Shown here one piece after another: positions 12,087-22,153 of a DNA stretch of 64,000 bases. Below the pieces are notes generated by a model, which saw only the letters and a program-made list of their open reading frames with translations, was not told where the DNA came from and did not search any database. How positions within the stretch are numbered: the stretch's first letter is position 1; each line of letters opens with the position of its first letter. The stretch lies in assembly GCF_022171985.1 (NCBI RefSeq), contig NZ_JAJVHF010000004.1:124001-188000 (forward strand), written 5' to 3'. This stretch comes from Huaxiibacter chinensis (GTDB taxonomy: Bacteria; Pseudomonadota; Gammaproteobacteria; Enterobacterales; Enterobacteriaceae). The translations under genes and the position numbers were made by a program.

Positions 12087-12971
12087 ATGAAGCCTTTTTT
12101 GCGCTGGTGTTTCGTTGCGACAGCTTTAACGCTGGCAGGATGCAGCAACTCTGCCTGGCGTAAGAGCGAAGTCCTCGCAGTGCCATTGCAACCGACTTTG
12201 CAACAGGAAGTGATCCTGGCACGCATGGAACAAATACTTGCCAGTCGGGCTTTAACCGATGATGAACGCGCACAGCTTTTATATGAGCGCGGAGTGTTGT
12301 ATGATAGTCTCGGTCTGAGGGCATTAGCGCGAAATGATTTTTCACAAGCGCTGGCAATTCGACCTGATATGCCTGAAGTATTCAATTACTTAGGCATATA
12401 CTTAACGCAGGCAGGCAATTTTGATGCTGCCTATGAAGCGTTTGATTCTGTACTTGAGCTTGATCCAACTTACAACTACGCGCACTTGAATCGCGGTATC
12501 GCATTGTATTACGGCGGTCGTGACAAGTTAGCGCAAGATGATCTGCTGGCGTTTTATCAAGACGATCCTAATGATCCTTTCCGTGTCCTGTGGCTTTACA
12601 TCGTTGAGCAGAAGCTCAATGAGAAGCAGGCAAAAGAAGCGCTGAAGCAGCGTTTCGAAAAATCGGACAAGGAGCAGTGGGGATGGAACATTGTCGAGTT
12701 CTACCTGGGGAACATTAGCGAAGCTACGCTGATGGAACGCCTCAAGGCGAACGCAACGGATAACACCTCGCTCGCTGAGCATCTCAGTGAAACCAACTTC
12801 TATTTAGGTAAGTACTACCTAAGTCTGGGGGATATGGACAGCGCTACGGCACTGTTCAAATTAGCGGTTGCTAACAACGTACACAACTTCGTTGAGCACC
12901 GTTATGCATTGTTGGAATTATCGCTCTTGGGCCAGGAGCAAGATGACCTGGCAGAATCGGACCAGCAATAG
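12087..12971 (+). CDS. nlpI: Outer-membrane lipoprotein NlpI (TPR)
   Basis: NlpI is a periplasm-facing lipoprotein with tetratricopeptide repeats. In E. coli it is the adaptor that brings murein endopeptidases such as MepS to the protease Prc and scaffolds peptidoglycan enzymes. The 294 residues begin with a signal peptide and lipobox LTLAGC (Cys19). TPR-type helices are visible ([78 protein letters not shown]). It sits between pnp and yrbN-deaD as in E. coli. Confidence 0.96.
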   Translation: MKPFLRWCFVATALTLAGCSNSAWRKSEVLAVPLQPTLQQEVILARMEQILASRALTDDERAQLLYERGVLYDSLGLRALARNDFSQALAIRPDMPEVFNYLGIYLTQAGNFDAAYEAFDSVLELDPTYNYAHLNRGIALYYGGRDKLAQDDLLAFYQDDPNDPFRVLWLYIVEQKLNEKQAKEALKQRFEKSDKEQWGWNIVEFYLGNISEATLMERLKANATDNTSLAEHLSETNFYLGKYYLSLGDMDSATALFKLAVANNVHNFVEHRYALLELSLLGQEQDDLAESDQQ

Positions 12972-13078
12972 CTGACGACATACACATCAGCCCGTAATCT
13001 TTTGATTGCCATCACCTTAACTGGTGAGGGCGTTGTTGTTCGTCAATACACCTACTTTGAGCCGGTTCACACTTTTCA

Positions 13079-13159
13079 ATGAAAATTGCTAATTATTTTC
13101 ACGACGAGTTATGTAGACTGGCCGCCATTAATATCGAGGCACTTGTACTACATGGCTGA
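13079..13159 (+). CDS. yrbN: Small leader peptide YrbN
   Basis: A 26-codon frame, ATG at 13079 to TGA at 13157-13159, encodes [20 protein letters not shown] followed by ALVLHG. It matches the small E. coli protein YrbN, encoded just before deaD. Its last codons overlap the deaD start by 8 bases in another frame, so translation of yrbN probably influences deaD initiation. Function unknown. Confidence 0.85.
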   Translation: MKIANYFHDELCRLAAINIEALVLHG

Positions 13160-15062
13160 ATTCGAAACCACTTTTGCAGATCTGGGCCTGAAGGCTCCCA
13201 TCCTTGAAGCCCTTACCGATCTGGGTTACGAAAAACCATCTCCGATCCAGGCAGAATGTATCCCACATCTGTTGTCTGGTCGTGACGTGCTGGGCATGGC
13301 CCAGACTGGTAGCGGCAAAACCGCAGCGTTCTCGCTGCCGCTGCTGCACAACATCGATCCGGAACTGCGTGCACCGCAGATCCTCGTATTGGCTCCGACC
13401 CGTGAACTCGCTGTTCAGGTGGCGGAAGCAATGACTGAATTCTCTAAACACATGCGCGGCGTGAACGTGGTAGCCCTTTACGGCGGCCAGCGTTATGACG
13501 TGCAGTTACGTGCCCTGCGTCAGGGTCCACAGATTGTTGTCGGTACGCCGGGCCGTCTGTTGGATCACCTGAAGCGCGGTACCCTGGACCTCTCTAAACT
13601 GAGCGGTCTGGTGCTGGATGAAGCTGACGAAATGCTCCGCATGGGCTTCATCGAAGACGTAGAAACAATTATGGCGCAGATCCCGGAAGGTCATCAGACC
13701 GCTCTGTTCTCTGCAACAATGCCAGAAGCGATCCGTCGTATTACCCGTCGTTTCATGAAGGATCCGCAGGAAGTGCGTATCCAGTCCAGCGTAACCACTC
13801 GCCCGGACATCAGCCAGAGCTACTGGTCTGTGTACGGTATGCGTAAAAACGAAGCGCTGGTTCGTTTCCTGGAATCAGAAGATTTTGATGCGGCGATTAT
13901 CTTCGTTCGTACCAAAAACGCGACCCTGGAAGTGGCTGAAGCCCTGGAACGTAGCGGCTATAACAGTGCTGCGCTGAACGGTGACATGAACCAGTCCCTG
14001 CGTGAGCAGACTCTGGAGCGTCTGAAAGACGGTCGTCTGGATATCCTGATTGCAACAGACGTTGCGGCACGTGGTCTGGACGTTGAGCGTATTAGCCTGG
14101 TGGTTAACTACGACATCCCGATGGACTCTGAATCTTACGTTCACCGTATCGGCCGTACCGGTCGTGCAGGTCGTGCGGGCCGTGCGCTGCTGTTCGTTGA
14201 GAACCGCGAGCGTCGTCTGCTGCGTAACATTGAACGCACCATGAAGCTGACCATTCCAGAAGTAGAACTGCCTAACGCAGAACTGCTGGGCAAACGCCGC
14301 CTGGAGAAATTCGCCGCTAAAGTTCAGCAGCAGCTGGAAAGCAGCGATCTGGATCAGTACCGTGCGCTGCTGGCAAAAATTCAGCCATCTTCTGAAGATG
14401 AGCTGGATATCGAAACGCTGGCTGCGGCTCTGCTGAAGATGGCACAGGGCGAACGTGCTCTGATCGTGCCACCTGATGCACCGATGCGTCCTAAACGTGA
14501 ATTCCGCGATCGTGACGATCGTGGTGACCGTCGCGGTGACCGTCCTGAGCGTGGCCCACGTGGCGACCGTCCAGAGCGCGGTGGTGAAGACCGTCCACGT
14601 CGTGAGCGTCGTGACGCAGGCGATATGGAACTGTACCGTATTGAAGTGGGCCGTGATGATGGCGTTGAAGTTCGTCATATCGTGGGTGCCATTGCGAACG
14701 AAGGTGATATCAGCAGCCGTTACATCGGTAACATCAAGCTGTTCGGTACTCACTCCACCATCGAATTGCCAAAAGGCATGCCGGGTGAAGTTCTGCAGCA
14801 CTTTACGCGTACCCGCATCCTGAACAAGCCGATGAACATGCAGCTGATGGGTGATGCACAGCCACGTCCAGAACGTCGTGGTGGCGATCGTCCAGCGGGT
14901 GAGCGTCGTAGCTTCGGTGGCGGTGAACGTCGTGAAGGCGGTCGTGGTCCTCGTCGTGATGGCGCAGCGCCAGCAGGCGGTGCAGGTCGCTTCAGCGGTG
15001 AACGCCGTGAAAACCGCGGTCCACGTCGTGAAGAAGGTCCTGTTCGTCGTCGTGACGCATAA
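13152..15062 (+). CDS. deaD: ATP-dependent RNA helicase DeaD (CsdA)
   Basis: DeaD is a cold-shock DEAD-box helicase that helps 50S assembly and mRNA decay at low temperature. The 636-residue protein has the Q motif, AQTGSGKT (motif I), [16 protein letters not shown] (motif II), SATMP (motif III) and [11 protein letters not shown] (motif VI). A helicase-specific RNA-binding domain follows at about 480-560, then an Arg/Gly/Asp/Glu-rich tail. The start at 13152 ([13 protein letters not shown]) matches E. coli; the frame extends upstream to 13086 through yrbN without family support. Confidence 0.97.
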   Translation: MAEFETTFADLGLKAPILEALTDLGYEKPSPIQAECIPHLLSGRDVLGMAQTGSGKTAAFSLPLLHNIDPELRAPQILVLAPTRELAVQVAEAMTEFSKHMRGVNVVALYGGQRYDVQLRALRQGPQIVVGTPGRLLDHLKRGTLDLSKLSGLVLDEADEMLRMGFIEDVETIMAQIPEGHQTALFSATMPEAIRRITRRFMKDPQEVRIQSSVTTRPDISQSYWSVYGMRKNEALVRFLESEDFDAAIIFVRTKNATLEVAEALERSGYNSAALNGDMNQSLREQTLERLKDGRLDILIATDVAARGLDVERISLVVNYDIPMDSESYVHRIGRTGRAGRAGRALLFVENRERRLLRNIERTMKLTIPEVELPNAELLGKRRLEKFAAKVQQQLESSDLDQYRALLAKIQPSSEDELDIETLAAALLKMAQGERALIVPPDAPMRPKREFRDRDDRGDRRGDRPERGPRGDRPERGGEDRPRRERRDAGDMELYRIEVGRDDGVEVRHIVGAIANEGDISSRYIGNIKLFGTHSTIELPKGMPGEVLQHFTRTRILNKPMNMQLMGDAQPRPERRGGDRPAGERRSFGGGERREGGRGPRRDGAAPAGGAGRFSGERRENRGPRREEGPVRRRDA

Positions 15063-15094
15063 GCCTTACGCTAACGCCGTAAAGTAATAATTAC

Positions 15095-15124
15095 AGCCCC
15101 GATATCACTATCGGGGCTTTTTTT
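15095..15124 (+). terminator. Terminator of deaD
   Basis: AGCCCCGATA-TCAC-TATCGGGGCT then seven T. Confidence 0.9.
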
Positions 15125-15139
15125 ATTCCCTTTGTACTC

Positions 15140-15169
15140 TTGTACTGGTACAGTGCGACAGCATAAAAT
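15140..15169 (+). promoter_or_regulatory. mtr promoter with TrpR-type operator
   Basis: TTGTAC (15140) and TAAAAT (15164-15169) are spaced by 18 bases, and the palindrome TTGTACTGGTACAG (15140-15153) overlaps the -35. E. coli mtr is repressed by TrpR at a similar overlapping GTAC palindrome and activated by TyrR. Operator assignment is inferred from position and half-sites. Confidence 0.55.
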
Positions 15170-15204
15170 CTGCTTGCACTATTATTCACTGGAGAAAAGG
15201 CTGT

Positions 15205-16449
15205 ATGGCGACACTTACCACCACCCAAACATCACCCTCGCTGCTCGGCGGCGTGGTGATCATCGGCGGCACAATAATTGGCGCAGGCATGTTTTCGCTG
15301 CCCGTTGTGATGTCCGGTGCGTGGTTCTTCTGGTCGCTGGCGGCACTGGTGTTTACCTGGTTCTGTATGCTGCATTCGGGATTAATGATCCTGGAAGCTA
15401 ACCTTAACTACCGCATCGGGTCGAGCTTCGACACCATCACTAAAGATTTGCTCGGCAAGGGCTGGAATCTGGTCAACGGACTCTCAATTGCCTTTGTGCT
15501 CTACATTCTCACCTACGCCTATATCTCTGCCAGCGGGTCGATTTTGCACCATACCTTTGCCGGGATGTCGCTAAACGTGCCGGCCCGTCTGGCTGGATTA
15601 TGCTTTGCGCTGGGGGTGGCCTTCATCGTCTGGATGAGCACCAAAGCCGTCAGCCGGATGACTGCGATTGTACTGGGTGCAAAGGTCATCACCTTCTTCC
15701 TGACCTTTGGCAGCCTGCTGGGGCACGTAACGCCTGCCACCTTGTTTAACGTGGCCGAAAGCAACGCGTCCTATTCACCGTATCTGCTCATGACCCTGCC
15801 GTTCTGTCTGGCCTCGTTTGGCTATCACGGTAACGTGCCGAGCCTGATGAAGTATTACGGTAAGGACCCTCGCACCATTATCCGCTGCCTGGTATATGGC
15901 ACGCTGCTGGCGCTGGCGCTGTATGTGATTTGGTTGCTGGGGACCATGGGTAACATTCCGCGTCCGGAATTTATAGGTATTGCCCAGAAGGGCGGCAACA
16001 TTGACGTGCTGGTACAGACGCTTAGCGGCGTGCTGAACAGCCGCAGTCTGGATTTACTGCTGGTCGTCTTCTCTAACTTCGCGGTGGCCAGTTCATTCCT
16101 GGGCGTAACGCTGGGCCTGTTTGACTATCTGGCCGATCTGTTTGGGTTTGATGACTCAGCGATGGGGCGCTTCAAAACGGCGCTGCTGACCTTCCTGCCG
16201 CCGGTTATCGGTGGCCTGCTGTGGCCGAACGGTTTCCTCTACGCCATTGGCTATGCCGGGCTTGCCGCAACCATCTGGGCGGCGATTGTTCCGGCGCTGC
16301 TGGCACGCAAATCACGTAAACGCTTTGGTAGCCCGAAATTCCGCGTCTGGGGCGGTAAGCCGATGATTGCGCTGATTCTGGTGTTCGGTGTGGGTAACGC
16401 GCTGGTCCACGTCCTGTCGAGCTTTAATCTGTTACCTGTCTATCAGTAA
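15205..16449 (+). CDS. mtr: Tryptophan-specific transporter Mtr
   Basis: Mtr is a high-affinity tryptophan/proton symporter of the aromatic amino-acid (HAAAP) family in the inner membrane. The 414 residues contain about eleven hydrophobic segments; the first has [20 protein letters not shown], the signature glycine-rich turn of the family. Length equals E. coli Mtr. It stands alone behind its own promoter, downstream of the deaD terminator, as in E. coli. An operator-like palindrome upstream suggests TrpR control. Confidence 0.95.
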   Translation: MATLTTTQTSPSLLGGVVIIGGTIIGAGMFSLPVVMSGAWFFWSLAALVFTWFCMLHSGLMILEANLNYRIGSSFDTITKDLLGKGWNLVNGLSIAFVLYILTYAYISASGSILHHTFAGMSLNVPARLAGLCFALGVAFIVWMSTKAVSRMTAIVLGAKVITFFLTFGSLLGHVTPATLFNVAESNASYSPYLLMTLPFCLASFGYHGNVPSLMKYYGKDPRTIIRCLVYGTLLALALYVIWLLGTMGNIPRPEFIGIAQKGGNIDVLVQTLSGVLNSRSLDLLLVVFSNFAVASSFLGVTLGLFDYLADLFGFDDSAMGRFKTALLTFLPPVIGGLLWPNGFLYAIGYAGLAATIWAAIVPALLARKSRKRFGSPKFRVWGGKPMIALILVFGVGNALVHVLSSFNLLPVYQ

Positions 16450-16459
16450 CCTGTCTCGA

Positions 16460-16485
16460 CCCCCTCTCCCTGCGGGAGAGGGGGG
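16460..16485. repeat. CCCTCTCC/GGAGAGGG intergenic hairpin
   Basis: CCCCCTCTCCC-TGC-GGGAGAGGGGG lies between the convergent mtr and yhbW. It is similar to the hairpin at 53917-53940. It may serve as a terminator for both genes. Confidence 0.65.
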
Positions 16486-16495
16486 ACTTATCGCA

Positions 16496-17503
16496 TTACC
16501 CTAACAGCTCTTCTTTCACCTGCATCGCCAAATCAAACGAATGCAAACGCGCCTGATGATCGAAAATCTGGCCGTTAACCATGATCTCATCGGCTTGCGT
16601 TTCGCGCAGAACCGCTTCCAGGCCGTGGCGCACCTTGGCTTTATCGCCCACCAGCGACATACGTAACGCCTGCTGGACGCCGTACTGCTCTGATGCAGAC
16701 CATAGCTGATGCATATTCTCAACCGGCGGCGGTAACTGCCCGGTTTCACCCCGGCGCAGCTTCATAAAGGCCTGTTGCATGGAGGTGAATAAAAATTCTG
16801 CGTCGCGAACGCTGTCGGCGGCGACGATGTTGATACACACCATGGCATAAGGTTTTTCCAGGCGCTCGGAAGGCTGGAAGTGAGTGCGATACAGATGGAG
16901 CGCCTGATGCAACATGTCCGGCGCAAAGTGCGAAGCAAAGGCAAACGGCAACCCAAGCTGTGCCGCGAGTTGCGCGCCGTACAGGCTTGAACCCAGCAGC
17001 CAGACCGGGATTTTTTCGCCGTAGCCCGGCACCGGGCGCACCTGCGGATTCGGATCGCGCGCATCAAACCAGTCGACCAGCTCCGCCACATCGCGTGGGA
17101 AATTATCCACGTCACCGCTCATGTGGCGACGCAGCGCGCGCATGGTCGGTTGATCGCTTCCGGGGGCACGGCCAAGACCTAAATCAATGCGTCCCGGGTA
17201 GAGCGTATTCAGCGTGCCAAACTGCTCGGCAATCACCAGTGGGGAGTGGTTAGGCAGCATCACGCCGCCGGAGCCGAGGTGCAGCGTCGTGGTATTTGCC
17301 GCAAGGTAACCCAGCAGCACAGAGGTGGCTGCGCTGGCGATGCCGACCATGTTGTGGTGTTCAGCCAGCCAGTAGCGCTGATAGCCCCGTTTTTCAGCGA
17401 GGCGGGCGAGATCCAGAGAGTGCGAGAACGCTTCTCTGGCGGACGATCCTTCGGGGATCGGTGCCAGGTCCAGCACCGAAAACGGAATGGTTTTCTCAGT
17501 CAT
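16496..17503 (-). CDS. yhbW: Luciferase-like FMN-dependent monooxygenase YhbW
   Basis: The 335-residue protein belongs to the bacterial luciferase-like flavin monooxygenases (TIM barrel). Family blocks are [51 protein letters not shown] and [15 protein letters not shown]. The substrate of E. coli YhbW is not established. It is a single gene on the minus strand, convergent with mtr and separated from ubiV by about 130 bases. Confidence 0.92.
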   Translation of the reverse strand: MTEKTIPFSVLDLAPIPEGSSAREAFSHSLDLARLAEKRGYQRYWLAEHHNMVGIASAATSVLLGYLAANTTTLHLGSGGVMLPNHSPLVIAEQFGTLNTLYPGRIDLGLGRAPGSDQPTMRALRRHMSGDVDNFPRDVAELVDWFDARDPNPQVRPVPGYGEKIPVWLLGSSLYGAQLAAQLGLPFAFASHFAPDMLHQALHLYRTHFQPSERLEKPYAMVCINIVAADSVRDAEFLFTSMQQAFMKLRRGETGQLPPPVENMHQLWSASEQYGVQQALRMSLVGDKAKVRHGLEAVLRETQADEIMVNGQIFDHQARLHSFDLAMQVKEELLG

Positions 17504-17637
17504 AACAGCTCACTTTGTCGACGGCTAATCATTTAATAGTGTATTAAAAATGAGTAACCGTTGTTAACAAAGTGAGCTTTATACTGCCCATCCTTCAGGC
17601 CGTCTCCTTAAAACCGCCTGAAAGCGTGAAAGGCAAC

Positions 17638-18516
17638 TTACGCCTGCAACGTCAGACCCGCTACGCGTTTCCAGTAACCATTGCAGTCGCTGTGGGGCAA
17701 TAGCGGTAAAGGGGCGTCTCCCTTTTCGTTGGCGCGGAAGGCGTCCAGCATGCCGAATACCCCGGTATCCAGCGGTGACAGGCGCACCATGTCCACCAGA
17801 CCTTCCATTGAGGTTAACTCGTTGCCCAGGTTGTAGACATAGCCGCTCATGGTCTGAATGCCGTTCAGCACAAAGACTTGCTGATTTTCCTGTGACAGCA
17901 TGTTGCGCCCATTGGGATACTTTATGCAGCACGTCTCACATTCGTCTTTCGGGCGATCTTCCGAACGTGCGGTAAAGCAGCGAGCGGAGTAGGCCAGCGG
18001 CAGGTGCCCATAGCTCAACACTTCCACCTCAAACCGATCGCGGATACCCAGTTCGTCACACTGGGTCAGCAGGTTCGCCAGCCAGTCACGTGAGAGCTCG
18101 ACGGGCATACACCAGCGCGTCATTCCCTGTTTTAGCAGCAGGCGCAGCGTCACCGCGTTATAGCAGTTCAGCGCATGGCCCGCGACAAACGGCAGCTTGC
18201 GTTCGGCACACATGTTCACCACGCCCAGATCGCTGGCTTCGATAAGAAACTCGCCGTTCTCAACGTAACGCTTCAGTTCGCCCAGCTCAGAAGATGCCTG
18301 CACCAGCGCCAGCGTGGACAGGACCACCTGCTTCCCGCTGCCGGCCAGGCTTTTAGCCATCTCCAGCCAGTCGCCCACTTTCGTGGCGCGGCGTTTACTG
18401 CACACGGTTTCGCCAAGATAAATGACGTCGGCACTGCTCGTGGCAGCCTGCTGGTAAAAATCTTCCAGCGTCTCTTTTGGCCAATAGTAGAGCACTGGCC
18501 CTAAGGAATATTTCAT
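17638..18516 (-). CDS. ubiV: O2-independent ubiquinone hydroxylation protein UbiV
   Basis: UbiV and UbiU form a 4Fe-4S heterodimer that carries out ubiquinone ring hydroxylations without oxygen, working with the lipid carrier UbiT. The 292-residue protein belongs to the U32 peptidase-like family and keeps the cysteine cluster DECETCCIKYPNGRN plus an N-terminal Cys in GETVCSKRR, the expected cluster ligands. I chose the start at 18516 (MKYSLGP), the family start; the frame extends six codons upstream. It lies 8 bases after ubiU, so the two form an operon. Confidence 0.95.
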   Translation of the reverse strand: MKYSLGPVLYYWPKETLEDFYQQAATSSADVIYLGETVCSKRRATKVGDWLEMAKSLAGSGKQVVLSTLALVQASSELGELKRYVENGEFLIEASDLGVVNMCAERKLPFVAGHALNCYNAVTLRLLLKQGMTRWCMPVELSRDWLANLLTQCDELGIRDRFEVEVLSYGHLPLAYSARCFTARSEDRPKDECETCCIKYPNGRNMLSQENQQVFVLNGIQTMSGYVYNLGNELTSMEGLVDMVRLSPLDTGVFGMLDAFRANEKGDAPLPLLPHSDCNGYWKRVAGLTLQA

Positions 18517-18524
18517 CGATTTTC

Positions 18525-19520
18525 TCACTGCCATTTACGGTGGTAGGCGCCAAGCGTGGTTTGTGTCCCTTCGGACATCGCGCCCAAAGTCTCCATCCAC
18601 GCTGCCTGAGGGGCGTAATGTTGTGGATCGGCCATACAGCGGTCGATGGCCTGACGCCAGACTTTTGCCACCTGACTGACGTAGGCCGGGCTACGCTGGC
18701 GTCCTTCGATTTTTACCGAAGCGATGTTGGCCGCCAGCAGTTCAGGCAGGAGCTCCAGCGTATTAAGGCTGGTGGGCTCCTCCAGCGCATGGTAACGCTC
18801 GCCGTCCACCAGATAACGCCCTTTGCACAGCGTCGGGTACCCGGCGTTTTCATTGTCCTGATAACGGTCGATCAGCACGTCGTTCAGGCGAGACTCCAGC
18901 CCCTGCGGGGTTTGTTGCCAGCGCACGAAACGGGCAGGGGAGCACGCCCCAACCGTATTAGGGGATTCACCGGTTAAATAGGAAGAGAGGTAGCACCGCC
19001 CTTCGGCCATGATGCACAAACTGCCAAAGGCAAACACTTCCAGAGGCACAGGCGAGACGCGTGCCAGTTGCTTCACCTGATGAATGGAGAGCACGCGGGG
19101 CAAAACTACGCGGGCCACGTCAAAATGCTGATGATAAAACCGTACGGCCTCCTCATTGGTCGCGGAAGCCTGAACAGAGACATGGCGCTCAATATGCGGA
19201 TAACGTTCTGCGGCATACTCAAGCATCGCGAGGTCGGCAAGGATTAAGGCATCCGCGCCTAACTGAGCCGCCATATCCACGGCGCGTTGCCAGCGGGCAT
19301 AGCCATCAGGATGTGCAAAGGTATTGATGGCAATATGCAGCTTGCGGCGGTGCTGGTGAACAAAATTGACGGCTTCCTGGAGTTTTTTCTCCGTGAAGTT
19401 AAGACCAGCAAAGTGGCGGGCATTCGTGTCATCTTTCAGTCCGATATAAACCGCATCGGCGCCGTTTTCGATGGCCGCCTTAAGTGCCGGAAGATTTCCG
19501 GCCGGGCAGAGCAGCTCCAT
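18525..19520 (-). CDS. ubiU: O2-independent ubiquinone hydroxylation protein UbiU
   Basis: The partner of UbiV; 331 residues, equal to the E. coli protein. It opens MELLCPAGNLPALKAAIENGADAVYIGL, the U32 family signature, and has GSLCIMAEGRCYLSS, TVGACSPARFVRW and a later Cys in YPTLCKGRYL, the expected Fe-S ligand positions. It is the first gene of ubiUV and diverges from ubiT across a 219-base spacer, giving all three genes a common control region. E. coli ubiUV is induced anaerobically by Fnr; I could not make out a convincing Fnr box here. Confidence 0.95.
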   Translation of the reverse strand: MELLCPAGNLPALKAAIENGADAVYIGLKDDTNARHFAGLNFTEKKLQEAVNFVHQHRRKLHIAINTFAHPDGYARWQRAVDMAAQLGADALILADLAMLEYAAERYPHIERHVSVQASATNEEAVRFYHQHFDVARVVLPRVLSIHQVKQLARVSPVPLEVFAFGSLCIMAEGRCYLSSYLTGESPNTVGACSPARFVRWQQTPQGLESRLNDVLIDRYQDNENAGYPTLCKGRYLVDGERYHALEEPTSLNTLELLPELLAANIASVKIEGRQRSPAYVSQVAKVWRQAIDRCMADPQHYAPQAAWMETLGAMSEGTQTTLGAYHRKWQ

Positions 19521-19739
19521 AATTTATCCTGACGTTTGCCGCCCCTGAGGGCGCAAAATTGTTAACGAACGGGGATTTTAATTAACCTCCATGCGACAAT
19601 TTTTGATTTAAGGCAGCTAATGGCGTATTGATGTCACCAATAATGGAATTAACGCGATGCCAGTTTGTTGATTTACGCCGCTATCGTGGCGGCTGGATGT
19701 GGCAAAATAACTGGACTATCGAAATCAGGGAGTAAGCTC

Positions 19740-20264
19740 GTGCTGGATAAACTGCGTTCACGTCTCGTACACTTTGGTCCGTCACTGCTGAGCGTGCCGG
19801 TAAAACTGGCGCCGTTCGCGCTTAAGCGCCAGGTGCTTGAGCAAATGCTAAGCTGGCAGTTTCGTCAGGCGCTTGAAGAGGGCGAACTGGCATTTCTGGA
19901 AGGGCGCTGGTTGAGCATTGAAGTACGCGACATCGGTTTGCGCTGGTTCACCTCCGTTGAAGACGGCCGTTTGATCGTCAGTCCTTGTGCGGACGCCGAC
20001 GTGAGTTTTAGCGCGGATGCCAGCGATTTGCTGATGATTGCCGCCCGTAAACAGGATCCGGATACGCTCTTCTTCCAGCGTCGGCTGGTCATCGAAGGGG
20101 ATACTGAACTGGGTCTGTACGTCAAAAATTTGATGGATGCCATTGAGCTGGATCAGATGCCAAAGCCGCTCAGGCTGGTGCTGATGCAGATGGCCGATTT
20201 TGTTGAGGCTGGGCTGAAAACCCCGCCAGAGAGTAAACACACTTCAGTAGGTGAGCCATGCTGA
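19740..20264 (+). CDS. ubiT: Ubiquinone biosynthesis accessory factor UbiT (SCP2 domain)
   Basis: UbiT is an SCP2 sterol-carrier-like protein that binds ubiquinone intermediates for the anaerobic pathway. The GTG at 19740 gives 174 residues, identical in length to E. coli, starting VLDKLRSRLVHFGPSLLSVPVKL. A longer frame to 19665 is open but lacks family support. The core LMIAARKQDPDTLFFQRRLVIEGDTELGLYVKNL matches. It overlaps yhbS by 7 bases and is divergent from ubiUV. Confidence 0.94.
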   Translation: MLDKLRSRLVHFGPSLLSVPVKLAPFALKRQVLEQMLSWQFRQALEEGELAFLEGRWLSIEVRDIGLRWFTSVEDGRLIVSPCADADVSFSADASDLLMIAARKQDPDTLFFQRRLVIEGDTELGLYVKNLMDAIELDQMPKPLRLVLMQMADFVEAGLKTPPESKHTSVGEPC

Positions 20265-20761
20265 TTCGAGTTGAAATTGGCATTGATGCCCCGGGCATTG
20301 ATGCACTTTTACGCCGATCGTTTCCGGATGATAGCGAAGCGCGGCTGGTCCAGGATCTGCGTGAAGATGGACTGATCACGCTGGGCCTGGTGGCCACTGA
20401 CGACGAAGGCCACGTGGTCGGCTATGTCGCTTTTAGCCCCGTTTCTGTCGAGGGTGAAGAGCTGCAATGGGTCGGTATGGCACCGCTGGCGGTCGATGAA
20501 AATTATCGCGGTCAGGGGCTGGCGCGTCAGCTGGTCTATGAAGGGCTGGATTCGCTGAACGAATTTGGCTATGCCGCCGTCGTCACGCTGGGCGATCCGG
20601 AATTTTACCGGCGTTTAGGCTTTAAGCAGGCCGCGCATCACGATCTGCGCTGTCGCTGGCCGGGCACCGAAGCGGCTTTCCAGCTTCATCCTCTGGCAGA
20701 TGACGCGCTTAATGGCGTCAGCGGGCTGGTTGAGTATCACGATCACTTTAATCGGTTTTAA
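20258..20761 (+). CDS. yhbS: GNAT-family N-acetyltransferase YhbS
   Basis: A 167-residue GNAT acetyltransferase; the acetyl-CoA binding motif A is visible in [20 protein letters not shown] (Q/RxxGxG/A type). Substrate unknown. It overlaps the 3' end of ubiT by 7 bases, so it is probably cotranscribed. It is convergent with yhbQ, overlapping it by 14 bases. Confidence 0.92.
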   Translation: MLIRVEIGIDAPGIDALLRRSFPDDSEARLVQDLREDGLITLGLVATDDEGHVVGYVAFSPVSVEGEELQWVGMAPLAVDENYRGQGLARQLVYEGLDSLNEFGYAAVVTLGDPEFYRRLGFKQAAHHDLRCRWPGTEAAFQLHPLADDALNGVSGLVEYHDHFNRF

Positions 20762-21035
20762 GCAGGCTTTCGCGTAGCGCCTCAAAAGAACCGTCTCCGG
20801 CGACGAGGCGCTCTTTCTGGCGCTTCGTGAGCTGCTTAATGCGATATTCCATTCGTAACGCCAGCGAGCGTTCCCCCACGGGCGCTGAAAACGCCAGCGT
20901 GAGTTCACCCTTGCCCCGCAACGCTTTAGCCCCTTTTCCACATTGATGCTCGAGGAAGCGGCGGCCAACATCGGTCGTTATGCCCGTGTAGAGCGCATTA
21001 TTGGCCGTTCGGACAAGATAGAGAAACCAGCACAC
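20748..21035 (-). CDS. yhbQ: GIY-YIG domain protein YhbQ
   Basis: A small GIY-YIG nuclease-fold protein (95 residues from the chosen start). The core is [29 protein letters not shown], where LYTGIT replaces YIG, then [13 protein letters not shown]. coli YhbQ is reported to act on DNA. I chose the GTG at 21035, which places the GIY motif at the family distance; an ATG 18 codons upstream would add residues with no family match. No good ribosome-binding site is visible at either start. It is divergent from yhbP, 56 bases away. Confidence 0.85.
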   Translation of the reverse strand: MCWFLYLVRTANNALYTGITTDVGRRFLEHQCGKGAKALRGKGELTLAFSAPVGERSLALRMEYRIKQLTKRQKERLVAGDGSFEALRESLLKTD

Positions 21036-21091
21036 GATACAAAAATTCAGTATGTTAAGGTGAACGCACGATAGCATGGGAGAGAGCAAAA

Positions 21092-21526
21092 ATGGAAACT
21101 CTGGCCACCATTAATCGCTGGCTGGCAAAGCAGCACGTTGTCACCTGGTGTGTGCAGGAGAAAGGGGAGATGTGGTGCGCTAATGCGTTCTATGTGTACG
21201 ACCCTGAACGCGTCGCTTTTTATGTCCTGAGCGAGGATAAAACCCGCCACGCGCAGATGACCGGTCTGCAGACAAAAGTCGCCGGCACGGTTAACGGACA
21301 ACCTAAAACGGTAGCGTTGATCCGCGGCGTGCAGTTTGCAGGGGAAATCCGTCGGCTGGACGGTGAAGAAAGCGACGCGCAGCGAAAACGCTACCTGCGC
21401 CGCTTTCCGGTGGCCCGCGCGATGTCAGCCCCGGTCTGGGAGATACGCCTTGATGAACTCAAGTTCACCGACAACACGCTGGGGTTTGGTAAAAAGTTTT
21501 ACTGGTTACGCGCCGAGCAAGCGTAG
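21092..21526 (+). CDS. yhbP: UPF0306 family protein YhbP
   Basis: A 144-residue protein of the UPF0306 family, with a predicted FMN-binding split-barrel fold related to pyridoxamine-phosphate oxidases. The match covers the whole length ([19 protein letters not shown] and the [25 protein letters not shown] end). Function not known. Its last 21 bases overlap the 3' end of the convergent yhbO. Confidence 0.9.
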   Translation: METLATINRWLAKQHVVTWCVQEKGEMWCANAFYVYDPERVAFYVLSEDKTRHAQMTGLQTKVAGTVNGQPKTVALIRGVQFAGEIRRLDGEESDAQRKRYLRRFPVARAMSAPVWEIRLDELKFTDNTLGFGKKFYWLRAEQA

Positions 21527-22024
21527 CGCTTCACGGTTAAACGCAGGAAGATCGTCCGGCGTCCGGCTGGTGACCAGCTGATCGTTATCAACCACCACTT
21601 CCTGATCGTAGAAATCAGCACCGGCATTTTTCAGATCGATAACGATCGGTTTCACCGCGGTTAGCTTACGTCCACGTACCACTTCGGCACTGATCAGCAG
21701 CTGCGGCCCGTGACAAATGGCGAAGACGGGTTTGCCGCTGGCGACAAAATCACGGGTGAAGTTGACAAAGCGTTCGTCACCGCGCAGGGAGTCCGGTGAG
21801 TGACCGCCTGGCAGCAGCAGGGCGTCAAAGTCCGCCGGGCGCACGTCATCAATGGCTTTATCGATGGTCACGCTGGCTTCGCCTTTATGGCCCTTAACCG
21901 TTTTCCCGGCTTCTTTCTCAATGGTAATCACGTCATGTCCGGCCTTGCGGAACGCTTCCGCAGGCGACGTAAATTCTGAATCTTCAAACTCGTCGGTAAT
22001 CAAGACCGCAATTTTCTTGCTCAT
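21506..22024 (-). CDS. yhbO: DJ-1/PfpI family protein deglycase YhbO
   Basis: YhbO (protein/nucleic-acid deglycase 2) belongs to the DJ-1/PfpI superfamily and is linked to repair of glyoxal-type glycation and to stress resistance. The 172 residues contain the nucleophile elbow AICHGPQLL with Cys104, the preceding [15 protein letters not shown] loop, and the N-terminal acidic DEFED. It is a single gene on the minus strand whose 3' end overlaps yhbP. Confidence 0.95.
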   Translation of the reverse strand: MSKKIAVLITDEFEDSEFTSPAEAFRKAGHDVITIEKEAGKTVKGHKGEASVTIDKAIDDVRPADFDALLLPGGHSPDSLRGDERFVNFTRDFVASGKPVFAICHGPQLLISAEVVRGRKLTAVKPIVIDLKNAGADFYDQEVVVDNDQLVTSRTPDDLPAFNREALRLLGA

Positions 22025-22153
22025 GTTTCCTCCGTTGTTTTGGCTTCAGACAGATTTTTCTCCGTTTGTGGTAAATACTTACCAGGAGCAGACTGATAAG
22101 TGTGGTTCAGCCTGCTGAGATCGCCAACGGACAAATCTGGAAAGGGGAAGAAA

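Noticed and set aside
19628-19641. Possible Fnr box between ubiU and ubiT
   Set aside because: TTGAT is present, but the second half (CCAAT) does not match ATCAA, so the call would rest only on known biology.
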